A stretch of 64,000 bases of DNA from Zhengitettix transpicula (GCA_037074705.1 CM073590.1:238130101-238194100), one strand, 5' to 3'. Shown: positions 22,513-34,365, counted from the first letter of the stretch. The notes: generated by a model from the letters alone, not told the origin. Made by a program: numbers and translations.

Positions 22513-22726
22513 TTTTATTTATAGCGTTACGACACCCTGTCCTTCAGTCTTGCTATAATATCTTTGATGTAAAGTGAAACTCTGTGCCCCAGACCCGTTC
22601 TCAAAAACCTTGTGAATTCATCAACATTGATCATTATTTCATATTCATCATTTGTAAATATCGTTAGGATAATAACCTGAAGATGACACGAACACGTATC
22701 GAAACGTCGTAACGCTATAAATAAAA
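22513..22726. mobile_element. Short fold-back element with hammerhead-like motif
   Basis: TTTTATTTATAGCGTTACGA at the left is inverted at 22706-22726. The right arm carries CCTGAAGA, stem GACACG/CGTATC (one mismatch), then GAAACGTCGTAACG (22677-22711). The left arm keeps only GTTACGAC and CTTCAG, consistent with a deletion through the motif. No relation to GIY-YIG is seen between the arms. Confidence 0.6.
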
Positions 22727-23369
22727 AAATTAGGTGTCTGATGAAAAGGGTCATTAACTGATAGATTAATTCAAAAATCAGACGTAAAATAAAAACTTTC
22801 AGTGTACTAATTAGAATAATAAATAACCAAATAACATCCAAAGTGATAAATAAAACACCAGAAAGCTCCTGCATTTTATAGAATCACCTGACGAAAGCAA
22901 CAAGGATTGGAGAAACTTTTTTGCGGTATTTAATTTAATACTTATTTTTCTGTGGTTACGTGACTATTTATTTATCTAATTAGTACGATTTTTACACAGA
23001 CGTTTTATATTCTATAATTTTAAATGTAATAGTATTCGGACATGCTTCCGAATTTTTTTTCTACTATCCTTTTAATAGTTGTGTATTATTATTATTATTT
23101 AGATAAAGTTGTCGTGTTGTAAGGTGTTCAATTTTATGAAATAAGGATTTGGTAGCTTTGCTATTGTACTCTTATGATTGCTTTCATTCCTTTCTTTATG
23201 ACCAGAAAATTAATTGGGCATCTTTAAGTAGCGTCGTACACACTACAAGAGAGAATAAACTGTTACACGCTGTAAGAGTACCGACCCAATCATTCTTTGT
23301 CTTGGTACAGCGTCTCCAGTCAGGAGCTGACCAGGAACCTGAGGTGACCGTCGTTTTAATTTAAAACTC
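22727..23369. other. AT-rich; isolated motif copy at 22887-22915
   Basis: CACCTGACGAAAGCAACAAG followed by GATTGG and AGAAAC is a solitary, slightly decayed copy of the array-type motif. Its tail TGCGGTATTTAATTTAATAC still resembles the fold-back tail. Nothing else is seen. Confidence 0.45.
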
Positions 23370-23990
23370 TCCCCCTACCGCCCCCCGCCCCCCCGAAGGT
23401 CCCGGGCCCGCCGCCTCTTCCCTTCTCACTCTTCCCCTCCGCAACTTGAGTTGACATTTTTATTAAATTTCCCGAGGTGGAACCGGCCGGCTTTAGCAGC
23501 AGGAAACTGCGCGGAAGTTGTATAATATTTAAACCGTGCAGCCAGCCAGTATTATTTATCCTAGAACGCCACCGGTCAGGACGTCGGCGTCGGGGCCGAG
23601 AAAAGTGGCGTCCTATATTTCAGGGCTGTAATATCGCCACCCTCCCACCCACACCCACACCCCCCGCGCACGTCCCTTGACACGGGGACCATGCAATTCT
23701 CCTCTAAAAACTTAAACACGCGGGCGCGGACCCTTCACGCCGAATACGAGTTGCTCCATTTGCGAGAGTAACAACGTTTGTTTTTCCACCCCCCCCCCCC
23801 CCCACGTCACAGGTGTATTCTCCGTCTCGCTCCCTCTAAAATGCAATCCACAGAAACGCGCACACGGAAGCGTTGTGTAACAGACAATTTTGCAAGAGCG
23901 TTTCATAACAATTTGCTTTTCATCGTCTATACCACCAGCTCTCGGGAGTTGACACCGAGGGTAAGAGACTAAATGCAACCGTAACGGCAT
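23370..23990. promoter_or_regulatory. GC-rich island, candidate regulatory DNA
   Basis: CpG-rich sequence with C runs at about 23370-23400, 23640-23665 and 23789-23802. Contains AGCCAGCCAGTATTATTTATCC-like and CCGGTCAGGACGTCGGCGTCG-like blocks. No open frame with a known domain is present. Confidence 0.3.
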
Positions 23991-25351
23991 AATTATTTAC
24001 ACAGACACTTTCGCCATCTGTGCTACGTTTCAAACCATCCTCACACATGGGGGGGTTTCCCCTTCCATTCATCCTTAAGTCTTATGACACACGACAATAT
24101 TAATCATGCACCGATTGTGAACCTAAAAATTGTGACAGGCTGACATTCAGACAACAGCAAAAATAAAAATATTTATTTAGATAAAATTAAACGACTGTCG
24201 TAACAGACATTTTAAAAATATTTTATTCAACGCGTTTTACGAGGCAGAAATTTCAATTCCTGTTAACGTAGAAACATATAAAAAAACAACCTGACAAAAG
24301 TCCAGAAACGTCCATGAAAAAAATATTTACAAAACTTTAGTTAAATAATGTTTGTTTAATTTATATTTTCACAAACGTAAAGTGAATTATTTTTAAAAAT
24401 AAAACTATCTTTGTTCTGTAGGCACGGGCGTGGCCCATGTCTTGTGGAGGGTGACAGTTCGTGACGGCTCCCTCAATTAACCAAATATAATTTATCACTA
24501 GCATCAGCATTCCAAAGTAAAAAAATATACCACGGTTGCCAATATTTGTAACCAAAAGAAAATTCTTACACATTTATTCTTTCAAAGATATTTTCTGTAT
24601 CGACACATTTCAAAATCAAACGTTCTTATTAACTATCCCGGTTCTAATACTTAGGTTAACCTAACAATTATAATTTAATAAATAAACAAAAAGCGGACAG
24701 TTTGTCAGAGGGGAAAAAAAATTTAATTCCACCAAAACAAGGAAAAGTAATTATAATATTACGTTTCGCCCACAATTTCGGGACTTCCTCGGGTAATAAA
24801 ACAAAATAAGCTAAATGCAAACAATTAATATGAAATGTAAGATTAAAAATAAAATTATTAAATAAATTGTTCGAATTTAAAGCTTTCAATTAATTTGATT
24901 AAAATATGAATGAAACAAACTTACAGTTTTATATACTTTATACGATAAAATTAATTTGCATTTGAAATTTCTTGACAATTGTGAGATATTATTATTGAGG
25001 TTCAATTGTCTTGGTGTAGAGAAAATTGAGGAAGAGAATGAAAACAAAAGTAATGAAAACCAAGAAACAATAAAGAAAAAGGGAGAATGATCGTCTAGAA
25101 CACGAGAAAGAAGAAGTAGAAGAAAACTAAGGAAACAAGAAAAAACAGAAAGAGAGGGGCTGTGTGAAAGACACTCAGAGTTTCTTTAACCTAACTCGTT
25201 TCTGTTTTTCTTTGTTTTCTTGCCTTGAAGTACATCTCTACATCTTCTAGACGATCATTCTCGTCATCCCTTTGTCCTCCTTTTTTTCTGCTTTTTTATT
25301 GTTTCTCGGCTCTTCATTCCTTTTATTTCCACTTTCTTCCTCAATTTTTTT
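23991..25351. other. AT-rich; decayed motif at 24761-24793
   Basis: On the minus strand CCGAGGA, a TCCC/GGG-type stem and CGAAACGT form a degenerate member of the motif family. The rest is AT-rich; 25000-25345 has purine- and pyrimidine-rich tracts that partly complement each other (ACGATCATTCTC and its complement at 25090 and 25252). Confidence 0.4.
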
Positions 25352-25838
25352 TAGGGTAACAGGCTACATGAGGGTAATCCACCTTGGGCAACTCCCCTTT
25401 AATAGCATAGGAAGGGATTTGAAAGGGGTGAAGCAGAAAGGTAGAGGAAGGTAGCCAAGGGTTAACTAGGGCCCCCGGGCTATAGTTTAAGGATCCTACC
25501 CGGAATTCGCCTAAAAGTGATACAGGGGAAACCTTAGAAAACCCTGCATCAGGTAGGTCGGGCATTGGGTGCTTGTCCCACACCTTTCCGATAGCAGGAG
25601 AAGAGTTTGCTGTGAGGTCGCAGCATTCACTTCTCCGTACCTCGACCAGTTTAGGAGGCAGCTGGCCGACTGTTCAAATGGGAATAGCAGGACAACTCTT
25701 ACCGTATGCCCAAGGTCTGTGACCCTGGAACATACACCTCTCAAAACAGGTCGAGGTGCCTCGGCTTGTGGGAACCTTAGTTCAAAAACGGAGAGAGGAA
25801 AAGGCATCCCGAAAGGTAGCCCCTTCCTGTCTCTCCTA
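25352..25838 (-). mobile_element. R540, near full length with target-site duplication
   Basis: CTTCCTCAATTTTTTT precedes the element and recurs right after CTCTCCTA at 25838, so the duplication is about 16 bp. The head CTGCGAGAG repeats are absent, so it is slightly truncated. Confidence 0.88.
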
Positions 25839-25848
25839 CTTCCTCAAT

Positions 25849-25968
25849 TTTTTTTTTGGGGGGGGGGGTAACAGGCTGCATGAGGGTAATCCACATGGTG
25901 GCAAATCCCCTTATATAGCATAGGAACGGACCTGAAAGGGGGGAAGCGGAAAGGAAGAGGAAGGATTG
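25849..25968 (-). mobile_element. R540, tail-only fragment
   Basis: A T/G run followed by GTAACAGGCTGCATGAGGGT ends at about GGAAGAGGAAGG. It inserted in the target duplication of the copy to its left, the same arrangement as at 10191/10772. Confidence 0.78.
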
Positions 25969-26555
25969 CTAAAAAAAGAAAGGCCAAACATACTGAAATA
26001 ATATTTTTTTCAGTTTATAATATTTTTTTCTGTTAATTTAATCGGGTTTCACTTGTATTCCGTTCTTATCTCTTCCAAAAAAAAATATATTCAATGTTGG
26101 AAAATAAATAATTTAAGCTTTTTTTGATTACCCTGTCATATTGGGAAATATTGATACAAAATGACACAATTTTATCGTTCATTACACGTTTCGAAATTAA
26201 TATAGACTAACACAGTGGCGTATGAACTATTATTAATTATGTTCTTTCACGCTCATTTCAGTATCATAAAATAGCATAAGTGCGTCTAATTTTGTTTTTA
26301 TGAGACTCAAACTGTTTGTTAACGTTTCAATACAGCCGAATAAATAATTTCTATTATTTTCAGCGATATCTGAAATCAAACGAAGGAAAAATAACGTGAC
26401 TGGGTAGACGACCTTCGAGTAATCGATATCTCACCTCGTGTGAAAAGGAAGCCATAGTCTTGACGATAGGTAAAGGAGGGCAGTTGAATAAGAGGATCGT
26501 GAGCTTCCGCCTCTTTTACGAGGAGTGGTTGATACGTAACTCGCCTTTGATCCGG

Positions 26556-26602
<47 letters not shown>

Positions 26603-27119
26603 CACTTGCAAACAAGTCCCCAGTTGTTTATCTCAAGAAAGGACAAGTTCATTTTGACGAAGAAAATGGTGTGATAAGAATAATAAACAAGTGGATAATG
26701 TATACAGATTTTTAACCCTCTAATTTATATATTCATACATATCGTTTGTCAATCAGCAATTACTATAAAATAGGGTAGCAACTCTGACGTACAGTCATTA
26801 AACACTAGAAACAAAATAACTTTACATATGAATTATAACTCTGCAACAGTCTCAGAAAAAGTATTGGATTAAGCAGTAAATTTAAAAAAAAATTGGGGAA
26901 AATTCAAATCTGAATGTGAACGTTACAAAATTCGATATTTCCATTCCTACTATGTTCGGTATCTTATGGATCATTTAAAAGGCAATTATTAGTCTTTTCA
27001 GCTATAGTTTTACAATAAGAATATTGTAAATTGTCGCTATTAATTTAGTGTAATTTAAAAATATGTAATTATGGTGCAATTAATACATTTAAATTTACTA
27101 TTACTAAGAAATTACGGAG
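25969..27119. other. AT-rich with an AT microsatellite
   Basis: A (TA)n tract lies at about 26559-26602. Open frames through it encode Tyr-Ile repeats and are artefacts. Nothing else is recognised. Confidence 0.45.
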
Positions 27120-27430
27120 TTGCGTGGTGGCGGCAGGTGCTACAGCACATCAATTAATTTAGGAAGAAGTAATTTTTTTCTTATTTTTAAATCCTTCAAA
27201 ATAATTCTGTTGTCATAGTGCGAATTTCTGCTTCGATATCAGAAGTCTTTATAAACTGCCCGCTGGATTGCGACACACTCGCTCCCGCTACTGCTGACAG
27301 CTGGCCATGTCTGCGCTACTCGTCGCGGCTGTAGCACACGAGTTCTCTCTCTGTAATGAGCAAGTGCGCATGCGCAGTATTCTGTCTCAATCACTGCTAC
27401 ACCACCCGTAAAGGTAAACGAATTTGTCTC
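27120..27430. promoter_or_regulatory. GC-balanced segment with a perfect NRF1-type palindrome
   Basis: TGCGCATGCGCA at 27365-27376 is a perfect 12-bp match to the NRF1/Ewg consensus, commonly found in CpG-type promoters. Inverted GTGCTACAGC and GCTGTAGCAC occur at about 27137 and 27330. Could be a promoter or an unrecognised repeat; no transcript evidence is available. Confidence 0.3.
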
Positions 27431-27699
27431 TCTATCTTGGTGCTACCGAGCAGACAGCACAGGGAGGCGCCGCATCAGACAGAAAAAAAACTTTGAAGCA
27501 TTCAGTAATTAAAAATAATTTTTTAGCAGTGTATATATTTCAATTAAAAAATAGTATTCATACAGTTTTTTTTGGTTGTGTTGTTTTTAAAAATAACAAT
27601 TTATTTTAAAGAAAGAAATATTTAAGGCGCGTCGTAGTGAAAAAACCTACTGCACGACCTTGACATCATGCGTGCTCCAAAATTTAACTTTATTTAAAA

Positions 27700-28280
27700 C
27701 TATCTGGGTCCCTGGCGTTGCCCGGGTTGTCTCCAATCTCGGTTGCTTCTACATCATTTTTATGAAACGCTCCTCGACCTTTATCCCTAAATGTGCCGAA
27801 AGGGGATTAAACTCATTGGACCCCACCACCCCAAAAAAAAATTTATTTCGACGAATATATCGACCCTTTCAACGTGTTGAAAAATTTCCACCATCCGCCG
27901 TCCCTGGAGGTTAAACAGACAGTTGAATGGCATAATTAAAATCAGCGACATCCATAGCCCTGGATTTGACTCTAATCTCGGTTGTATTCGCGTTATTTTC
28001 TTGTAACGCCCCTTGACACACAACACCCTACCTTTCTAAGGATAATCCTTTCCCATGCTGTAGAAGGGTTGAAATTATACACACATAAAGTCGGTAGACA
28101 CACTATCATCCTCTTTGACCTCTAAAAATATTTATCTGACTTAAATATCGGGCCGTTTTATCATGTTTGACAATCACTCGCTCATAGGGGGTGGTAGACT
28201 TTTCTGAACCCTGACAGTGTTTGTTTCCTGGGCGCAAGAAACTCGTGTAGGAAATTTGGTGAAATTTGCCACAAGGTAGA
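27700..28280 (-). mobile_element. Helitron, decayed family 1 copy
   Basis: Minus-strand end GCAACGCCAGGGACCCAGATAG is a mutated CTAG terminus. Internal blocks match the copies at 14184 and 61582 (ATATTTATC..GACT, GACAGTGTTTGTTTCCTGG, CTCGTGTAGGAAATTTGGTGA). The 5' end is lost. Confidence 0.75.
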
Positions 28281-29642
28281 TGATATGTACGAAGGTCAAT
28301 TCTTTTGTGTTAGAAATGTTTATCAATGCGGTGTTAAATTATTCGAAAATATGTGCACGGAATTGTAAATGTATATTAAAGGTTGGTGTTGGTATCACTG
28401 TCGCTGTTTTAATGTTATTATTTTAAATAGTTATTTTTGTGAAACAAAAAATTGGGTTGCTTGTGGTGATGCAGCACACAACTCACGAGGCGTCACTGTC
28501 GCTTGGAGCCTCGTTTCTCCTGAGGATTTATGTGAAACGTCTATTCTAATCGCGCTGATATACATTTTTTACCAGTCGAGTCGTGAAGGTGAATTACAGC
28601 GATATTTCCAAGTGACCTCCCCTCCCTTCCGAAGCGGGCAATCGAATGAATATTTCGAGCTCACACACTTTTAACGAACATTTCTCGCCTGATGGCAAGC
28701 AACAGGGGGGGGGGGAGTTATTTTTTTTTCTAAACGGTGCATAAAGTCGCGATTGTAATTAATTCCGAGGCGTACGTTCCTGAATACGGGCCGCGTTTTG
28801 TGTTCGTATTTCGCAGTATCGGAGAAGAAAGAACCATACGCCCCGGGGAGGAAGTGACTCGGAATCTTTAATAACAAAATGTTTTAATTAGGAGCAGTTT
28901 AGTTAATTAGCGCGAGAAATATGAACAGTAGATGACAGTTAGTGATAGCGATGTTGCAATGGCCCGGCTAATTAAAGAAACTCCGCTGCGAAGGAAAACT
29001 CTGAATTCAACGCGCGCCTCGCATTTAATTTCCAGCCGATGTACTTAGAGTTGGGTTCGTTCTCCTTTTTTTTTTTTTACTCCTCCCTCACGGCACCATT
29101 TTAATATGAGGCGCATGATTTATAGGGCACTTTACTTTTGCTGGATATTTTTATGCGAGGCATAGTTGGTCGTATTGCCCGAAATGTTTTAATTTCGTCT
29201 GCACGCGGGAATGATTGGCTGCGTGCGATCATCTGAACAGTCAGAGAGAGAGAGAGAGAGAGGGAAAATATAATAATTTTTTTTTTCGTGAAATTTAATT
29301 TGTTTAATGGGTGAGTCACGGTCGCATGTGCCGCAGTGCGGGGGAAGTAATCTTATTAATGGCTGTTGTGAGTGACCGTTTGACGATGTTAATAATCTGT
29401 ATCGGGGAAGTCCCCGTATGTGCGGCCGACATCCTGTGATTGGCTGGCGAGGCTTTGTTCCCCAGCTCGCGAGTGCCACGCCACCACCACCACCACCACG
29501 TCACGACGGCAATGAGGAGACGAGCGCGTGATTCCTTTATTACAACTGCCCTCCGTTATGCGAACAAAGCAGTCAACACCACACAAAAAAAAAATGGCCT
29601 GAGGGTGGCAAAAGACAACTTCAAAATTCATCCAAAAAGAAA
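28281..29642. promoter_or_regulatory. Long GC-balanced island, candidate regulatory block
   Basis: From about 28480 to 29560 the sequence is CpG-containing and unlike the flanking AT-rich DNA. It has TAATTA-type cores (TTTAATTAGGAGC, TTAGTTAATTAGCGCG, GGCTAATTAAAGAA) and GTGATTGGCTGGCGAG, a CCAAT-box-like CTGTGATTGGCT. Short (GA)n and (CAC)n tracts are present. The small ORFs here are low complexity. Clusters of homeodomain cores near a developmental gene suggest enhancer activity; this is inference. Confidence 0.35.
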
Positions 29643-30425
29643 TCTTTATAATAAAAAAAAGGATGTATATTTGTATGTATGTATTTACGTAAATCTCTAT
29701 ACAGATTCAAACGCGTGGACTGATTGCAACAAAAATTGGTACACATATTCTTCAAATCACGAGAAACGTTACTGTGGGGGGTGAGAAACCCCTAGCATAA
29801 ATGTGGAAAGAATTGCAATTAAAAAAAACATGATCATTTTCTGTTAAATTACAGCAGGTAAAGAGACTATGACTTCACGGGACACAGAGAAAGAGAGACG
29901 TTACTACGCGACGAACAAGGGAAATAGTTCCTTTTTTCCCTAATTAAATAAAGCAGAAATATTTTCATTGAATATTAAGTATAATGTTATCCAGCGATAC
30001 TCCATCGAATGATAATTTTTTAAAAAAGGAAATATTTGACGATCCGTGAGGAAAATGTAAGTTAATTTTCGCGCCATATTAGTGACTCCAATATGGCGAC
30101 TATTTGTTTACATTGTGATTCTAGCTAAGAATGTCATCAATTTTATCTTTCGTAATGTCTGAAGACTGAGGGACAATTATATCCTGCAGTACTCAAGGAG
30201 TATATTTAAGAAGATATTCGGAGGTGTGTTTGTAGGGACTATGCAATAAAATTCAATGTATTTTACGGCTGTTCTATTAATGCACTATCAGGTGGAAAGT
30301 GTGTACGGAACTAGGAACAGTTAGATCTAGGTTAAATCCCTTCTTCACTAAAGATTAATATAGAATTAAATACTTTTCTGGTTTATATAAATAAGTACAC
30401 GTGGCAACGCCGGGCACACAGCTGG
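29643..30425 (+). mobile_element. Helitron, non-autonomous, family 2
   Basis: Starts TCTTTATAATAAAAAAAAGG and ends GCCGGGCACACAGCTGG followed by T; CTGG is a valid CTRR terminus. It is longer than the copy at 16039 by about 195 bp, with an added block around 30100-30350. Host junction A|T. Confidence 0.85.
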
Positions 30426-30580
30426 TAATTAAATACACTAACGCCATTTTCGTGACAGTAGGATCCTATCCAGTACATATTATATTATACCATTAGTACA
30501 CAATTACTGCGCGCCATGTTAGTTCTCTAATTATTCTCTGCTTTTTAATATATTTCTTAGAGGCAACTGTCTTTATTTTT
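30426..30580. other. AT-rich linker
   Basis: No feature is seen. Confidence 0.3.
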
Positions 30581-30830
30581 ATAGCGACAAGATACACGAG
30601 TGTAATCCGCGTGGTGGCAACTCCCCTTTAATAGCATAGGAATAGGGGGGGGGGCTGCGGAAGGGTAGAGGAAGGTAGCCAAGTGTTGACTAGGGACCCT
30701 GGAATATAATTTAAGGATCCTACCCGGCACTCGCCTAAAAGTTATACAGGACGAACTCTAATAAACCTGCATCAGGCATGTCGGGCTCTTGGGGTACTTG
30801 TCCCACGCCATACCGATGGCAAGAACCATG
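30581..30830 (-). mobile_element. R540, truncated and diverged
   Basis: Tail end TACACGAGTGTAATCCGCGT through GGGTACTTGTCCCACGCC, then lost. Substitutions and small deletions exceed those in other copies, so it is probably older. Confidence 0.75.
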
Positions 30831-31707
30831 CCCACAATTGCAATAGACATTTTCCGATCTGTTAACCTCGTATAATTTATTTATAAATGGTCCATGGCTT
30901 CTTAAGAGACGTACAAAAACTGTGGGGAATGTTTCTTGTGGTCACTTTCATTTGGAACTATTGTTCCCATCCGTGCGTGCGTCTACTGTTCCTAAGGTTC
31001 CGCAGCTTCATCGGAAGTACACTCTTGTGTCTTGTTAATTAACGCCGTTTTTAACCAATATTTTGCTGCAAAGTCTATAGAAGGTATTCCTCCTAGTGCT
31101 TGTAGTGACTCAACAGGTGTTGTGAAATGTGCCACTGAAGATTCTTAAAAGTATTAATATTTGGGTTGTTACAATTACCTTTTTATTAGGGAATGAATCG
31201 GTCGATAGGAATAATCAGAAATGGTAACGTACCGGGAGGGACCCACCCCGGAATTTAAACACGTGAACGGATTGCAACAATAAATTGGTACACGTATTCT
31301 TCAAATCACGAGAAACGGTATAGTTGGGGGGCGGGGGGGGGGGGGTGAGTAATCTCTAGCATAAATGAGAAAATGATTGTTACCTATCCAAAGTTAAAAG
31401 TCAGGATTCTCACATTTACATAACCATGTTATAAGTAATTTTCGGGGTATTCTGTTGTAAGGGGTAATGAGGAAGAATAGACTATAAAAAATTGAGGAAG
31501 TAGAAAGGGATACTATATACATATATAGATATATATACAACACAGGAAAAATCAACCAGGAAAAGAAACTATAGAGCAGAGATCAAGGAACAACACAGAT
31601 AGGTTTATTGAGCCACGAAGAAATTAATCATCCTGAGGAAATTGATAACAAGGTAAATGTAGAGTGAAAATAAAGATTAAAATGAAAAAATTACGTCTGA
31701 TTGAAAA
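30831..31707. other. AT-rich with a Helitron fragment
   Basis: 31255-31380 matches the inner 5' part of the family 2 Helitron (GGATTGCAACAATAAATTGG, ATTCTTCAAATCACGAGAAA), with a G run at about 31326-31345. Both Helitron ends are missing. Nothing else is recognised. Confidence 0.55.
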
Positions 31708-31981
31708 TAATGAATAAGAAAGATAGCCAATTCAGACAAAAGAAGTGACAATATAAAGACCACACAACGTATCTGGAGATCCTTGTTCCTTTCGTCAGGT
31801 GTGAAGAAAAGCCTAGACTGCACTTGTAAGCTTTTGAGTGTTGTCAACCGGCCAGTGCAGTTGTGCCGCTCTAGGCTCTTCTTCACACCTGACGAAAGGA
31901 ACAAGGATCGCCAGATACGTTGTGTGGTCTTTATATTATGACTTCTTTTGTCTGAATTGGCTATCTTTCTTATTCATGAAA
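31708..31981. mobile_element. Nearly perfect fold-back element with motif in both arms
   Basis: The two arms (about 31710-31829 and 31855-31981) are almost exact reverse complements. From the outside in they hold ATGAATAAGAAAGATAGCC, CAGACAAAAGAAGT, the motif (GGAACAAGGATC type), and GTGTGAAGAAGAGCCTAGA. Around the plus-strand motif CACAC before CTGACGA pairs with GTGTG after GATACGTT, giving a five-pair outer helix. The left arm has a short deletion. High arm identity suggests recent origin or arm-to-arm conversion. Confidence 0.78.
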
Positions 31982-32400
31982 ATAAATATTATTCCACCTT
32001 TACGAACTGCAAAGAAACAGTTATTTATCAGCGAGTACAACTTCTAGTTTATTATAAGGATAAAGTCGGCTCAAATTTACAGGTAGTTGATTTAAGAAAT
32101 TGGAAACTTTATTTGGTCTAGCGGTAGTTGAGAAATAGTCAAGTTGGCGGAAAATCTCTACGAAAATATAAATGACCGAAGTTCTATGAAATTACTGCGA
32201 GCTGTGTTAAATTAGAGGCGCGTTTCAAACACTGTCTCAATAAATTCTTATTTGCATGGTCAACGAGCGCCGTTGTGATCAAAGAGCCTCAAAATTAATA
32301 CGGTTTCTTTGGAATATTGTCCAAGATTCTCACATATTTCTGGAATAAATACAATAAAATGATTCAACAATTTCACAACACAAAATGCAATTACTAATTA

Positions 32401-32928
32401 GATAAATAAGTGGTAAATGTCGAGTTCCGTCTCGTGGTTTCTGGTGTTTGACGGTTTTCTTTCAGGCCCTTTAATTTTTTTTAATCACCTGAAGAAAGTA
32501 ACAAGAGATTACAGAAATTGTGGACGAAACGTTGTATAGAAACGATTATTTTGGTTTAATTAATTACTAATATTCCTGGTGTATATATATATATATATAT
32601 GTCGCTCTAGGCTTTTCTTAGCACCTGAAGAAAGGGACAAGGATCCACAGGAACGTTGTGTGGTATTTATATTATCATTTCTTTTGACTGTATTTGGCTG
32701 TCTTTCTTAATATTAATTAATTTTTCAATCCACGCACCACACACACACACAGATAAATAAGAGGTAAATGTCGAGTTCCGTAACGTTGTTTCTGCTGTTT
32801 GACGTTCTTCTTTCAGGCCCTTTAATTTTTTTTAATCACCTGAAGAAAGTAACAAGAGATTACAAAAATTGTGGACGAAACGTTGTATAGAAACGATTAT
32901 TTTGGTTTAATTAATTACTAATATTCCT

Positions 32929-32974
<46 letters not shown>

Positions 32975-33108
32975 GCTCTAGGCTTTTGTTAGCACCTGAA
33001 GAAAGGGACAAGGATCCACAGAAACGTTGTGTGGTATTTATATTATCACTTCTTTTGACTGTATTTGGCTGCCTTTCTTAATATTAATTAATTTTTCAAT
33101 CAACACAC

Positions 33109-33115
<7 letters not shown>
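32401..33115 (+). repeat. Tandem duplication, two motif copies per unit
   Basis: 32401-32751 is repeated at 32752-33115 (351-bp offset). Each unit contains CACCTGAAGAAAGTAACAAG with stem GTAA/TTAC (about 32494 and 32848), a (TA)n tract of different length, then GCACCTGAAGAAAGGGACAA with stem GGGA/TCC (about 32620 and 32995) and the tail GTGTGGTATTTATATTATC. Each ends in a CA run. The near identity of the units points to a recent duplication. Confidence 0.82.
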
Positions 33116-33147
<32 letters not shown>

Positions 33148-33150
33148 TTA
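33116..33150. repeat. CA/TA microsatellite
   Basis: (CA)n followed by (TA)n, ending the duplicated block. Confidence 0.9.
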
Positions 33151-33830
33151 ATGGGAATAACCAACCGTGACATACAAATTTCGGTTTGTGTTTCCTCCAA
33201 CTGTGGCAGAAATGCGGGCATTTCAATAGCACCAATGGGAGCTCCCGCGATGGCTTTTCATTACAATGATGGCAATTTCCGGTTTCGGGGTCACCCCAAA
33301 ATTTTAACGAGAGACTCGTTCCAAAAAAAAAGGTAATGACTTTAAGAAAATAAAAGTATTTGCTTGAGCTGTCGGTGCTAATCAGTGAGATGGCATGAGC
33401 TTAGCGGCCGCTGCTACTCGTCTAATTGCCACCTTCACTACCGGAAGTAGCTTGTTTTTTAATGCGTCCCGCACTGCACCTGAGTGGGGGGGGGGGGGGC
33501 AGAGGAACTTTGTTAATATGGAAAACCCCGTGGACGAGACTAGGGCGAGCGGGACAATTAGGGTGCCAGCGTTTGCCCCTGAATAATGCACAAGGAGGAA
33601 TTGAAAACTGCCGAGGGTGATGGCCATGTGCCCTTTGTGCTTGCTGTTATTGGCGCCGAAGCTGCTATTCTTGGCAACGTCTCCTCCGTTTCCCTACTTG
33701 CTTCACGCTCCAACGAACGAAGTGACGATATCCTCAAGAGAGTCGACGCTGATTTCCTGGACGCACCACTACGCGATTTACTGGCAGAAATAACTTAGAA
33801 AAATAAATATTAGCCGTTTCATTCCCTTGA
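33151..33830. promoter_or_regulatory. GC-balanced island, candidate regulatory DNA
   Basis: From 33360 to 33800 the sequence contains CpGs, AGCGGCCGCTGCTACTCG, TCTAATTGCC and ACCGGAAGTAGC (ETS-type GGAA core), plus a G run at about 33486-33499. Several overlapping frames on both strands match no family. Could be conserved non-coding DNA. Confidence 0.33.
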
Positions 33831-34365
33831 AAATTCAACAATGTAACCGCGAAGGATGATGGTCGGTTCAGACAGTGCTAAATACATTATCCAAGCATCT
33901 CGGAAACTGGAACAGGACCATAAATCACGGATCAAGAAGGAACCGCAGATCCTCTGGAAGGTCGCTACTGATCTAACGAATAGAAAAAATTTCTATGTTG
34001 ACTTTTTCCTTCCAAACGTTAAAATACAGAGAATGCAGCAACTTATATTTGAAATATATAAAGAAAGCTCGTTATTCTCTGTCGTGAACCCAACGCTAAG
34101 TTGTCTGCTGGAAGAGAAGCATCTGCTGGACAATCATCCAGTGATAAATTTTTTCCCCTTTACATTACCGCATTTTAACGCAAATAATTAGACTTTATTT
34201 CTAAAAACCCATTATAGAACATTGAACAAATTAAATTATGGTTAAATGTCTCATAAAGAGTGAGAAAACTACAGAAAAGAGGATTGGTGACAAGTGGGCG
34301 TCATCGTTGTTGTGTAACAAACTCGATGGTTTACGATTCAAAAACTAACGCAAGAACTTCCTTTG
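33831..34365. other. Unassigned; one ORF of unknown nature
   Basis: 33856-34191 encodes a 111-codon plus frame (starts MMVGSDSAKYIIQ) with ordinary composition but no recognised motif. It is followed by AT-rich DNA. I leave it uncalled because nothing beyond length supports it. Confidence 0.25.

Noticed and set aside
22527..22874. 115-codon minus frame as a gene
   Set aside because: It starts outside and ends inside a fold-back element and has no recognised domain.
26431..26657. Frames containing Tyr-Ile repeats
   Set aside because: They are translations of a (TA)n microsatellite.
28518..28550. CTGAGGATTTATGTGAAACGTC as a motif copy
   Set aside because: Only seven bases separate CTGAGGA from GAAACGTC, too few for a stem-loop, and the flanks do not match the fold-back families.
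33856..34191. 111-codon frame as a gene
   Set aside because: Length alone is not enough; no domain, homologous pattern or splice context was seen.
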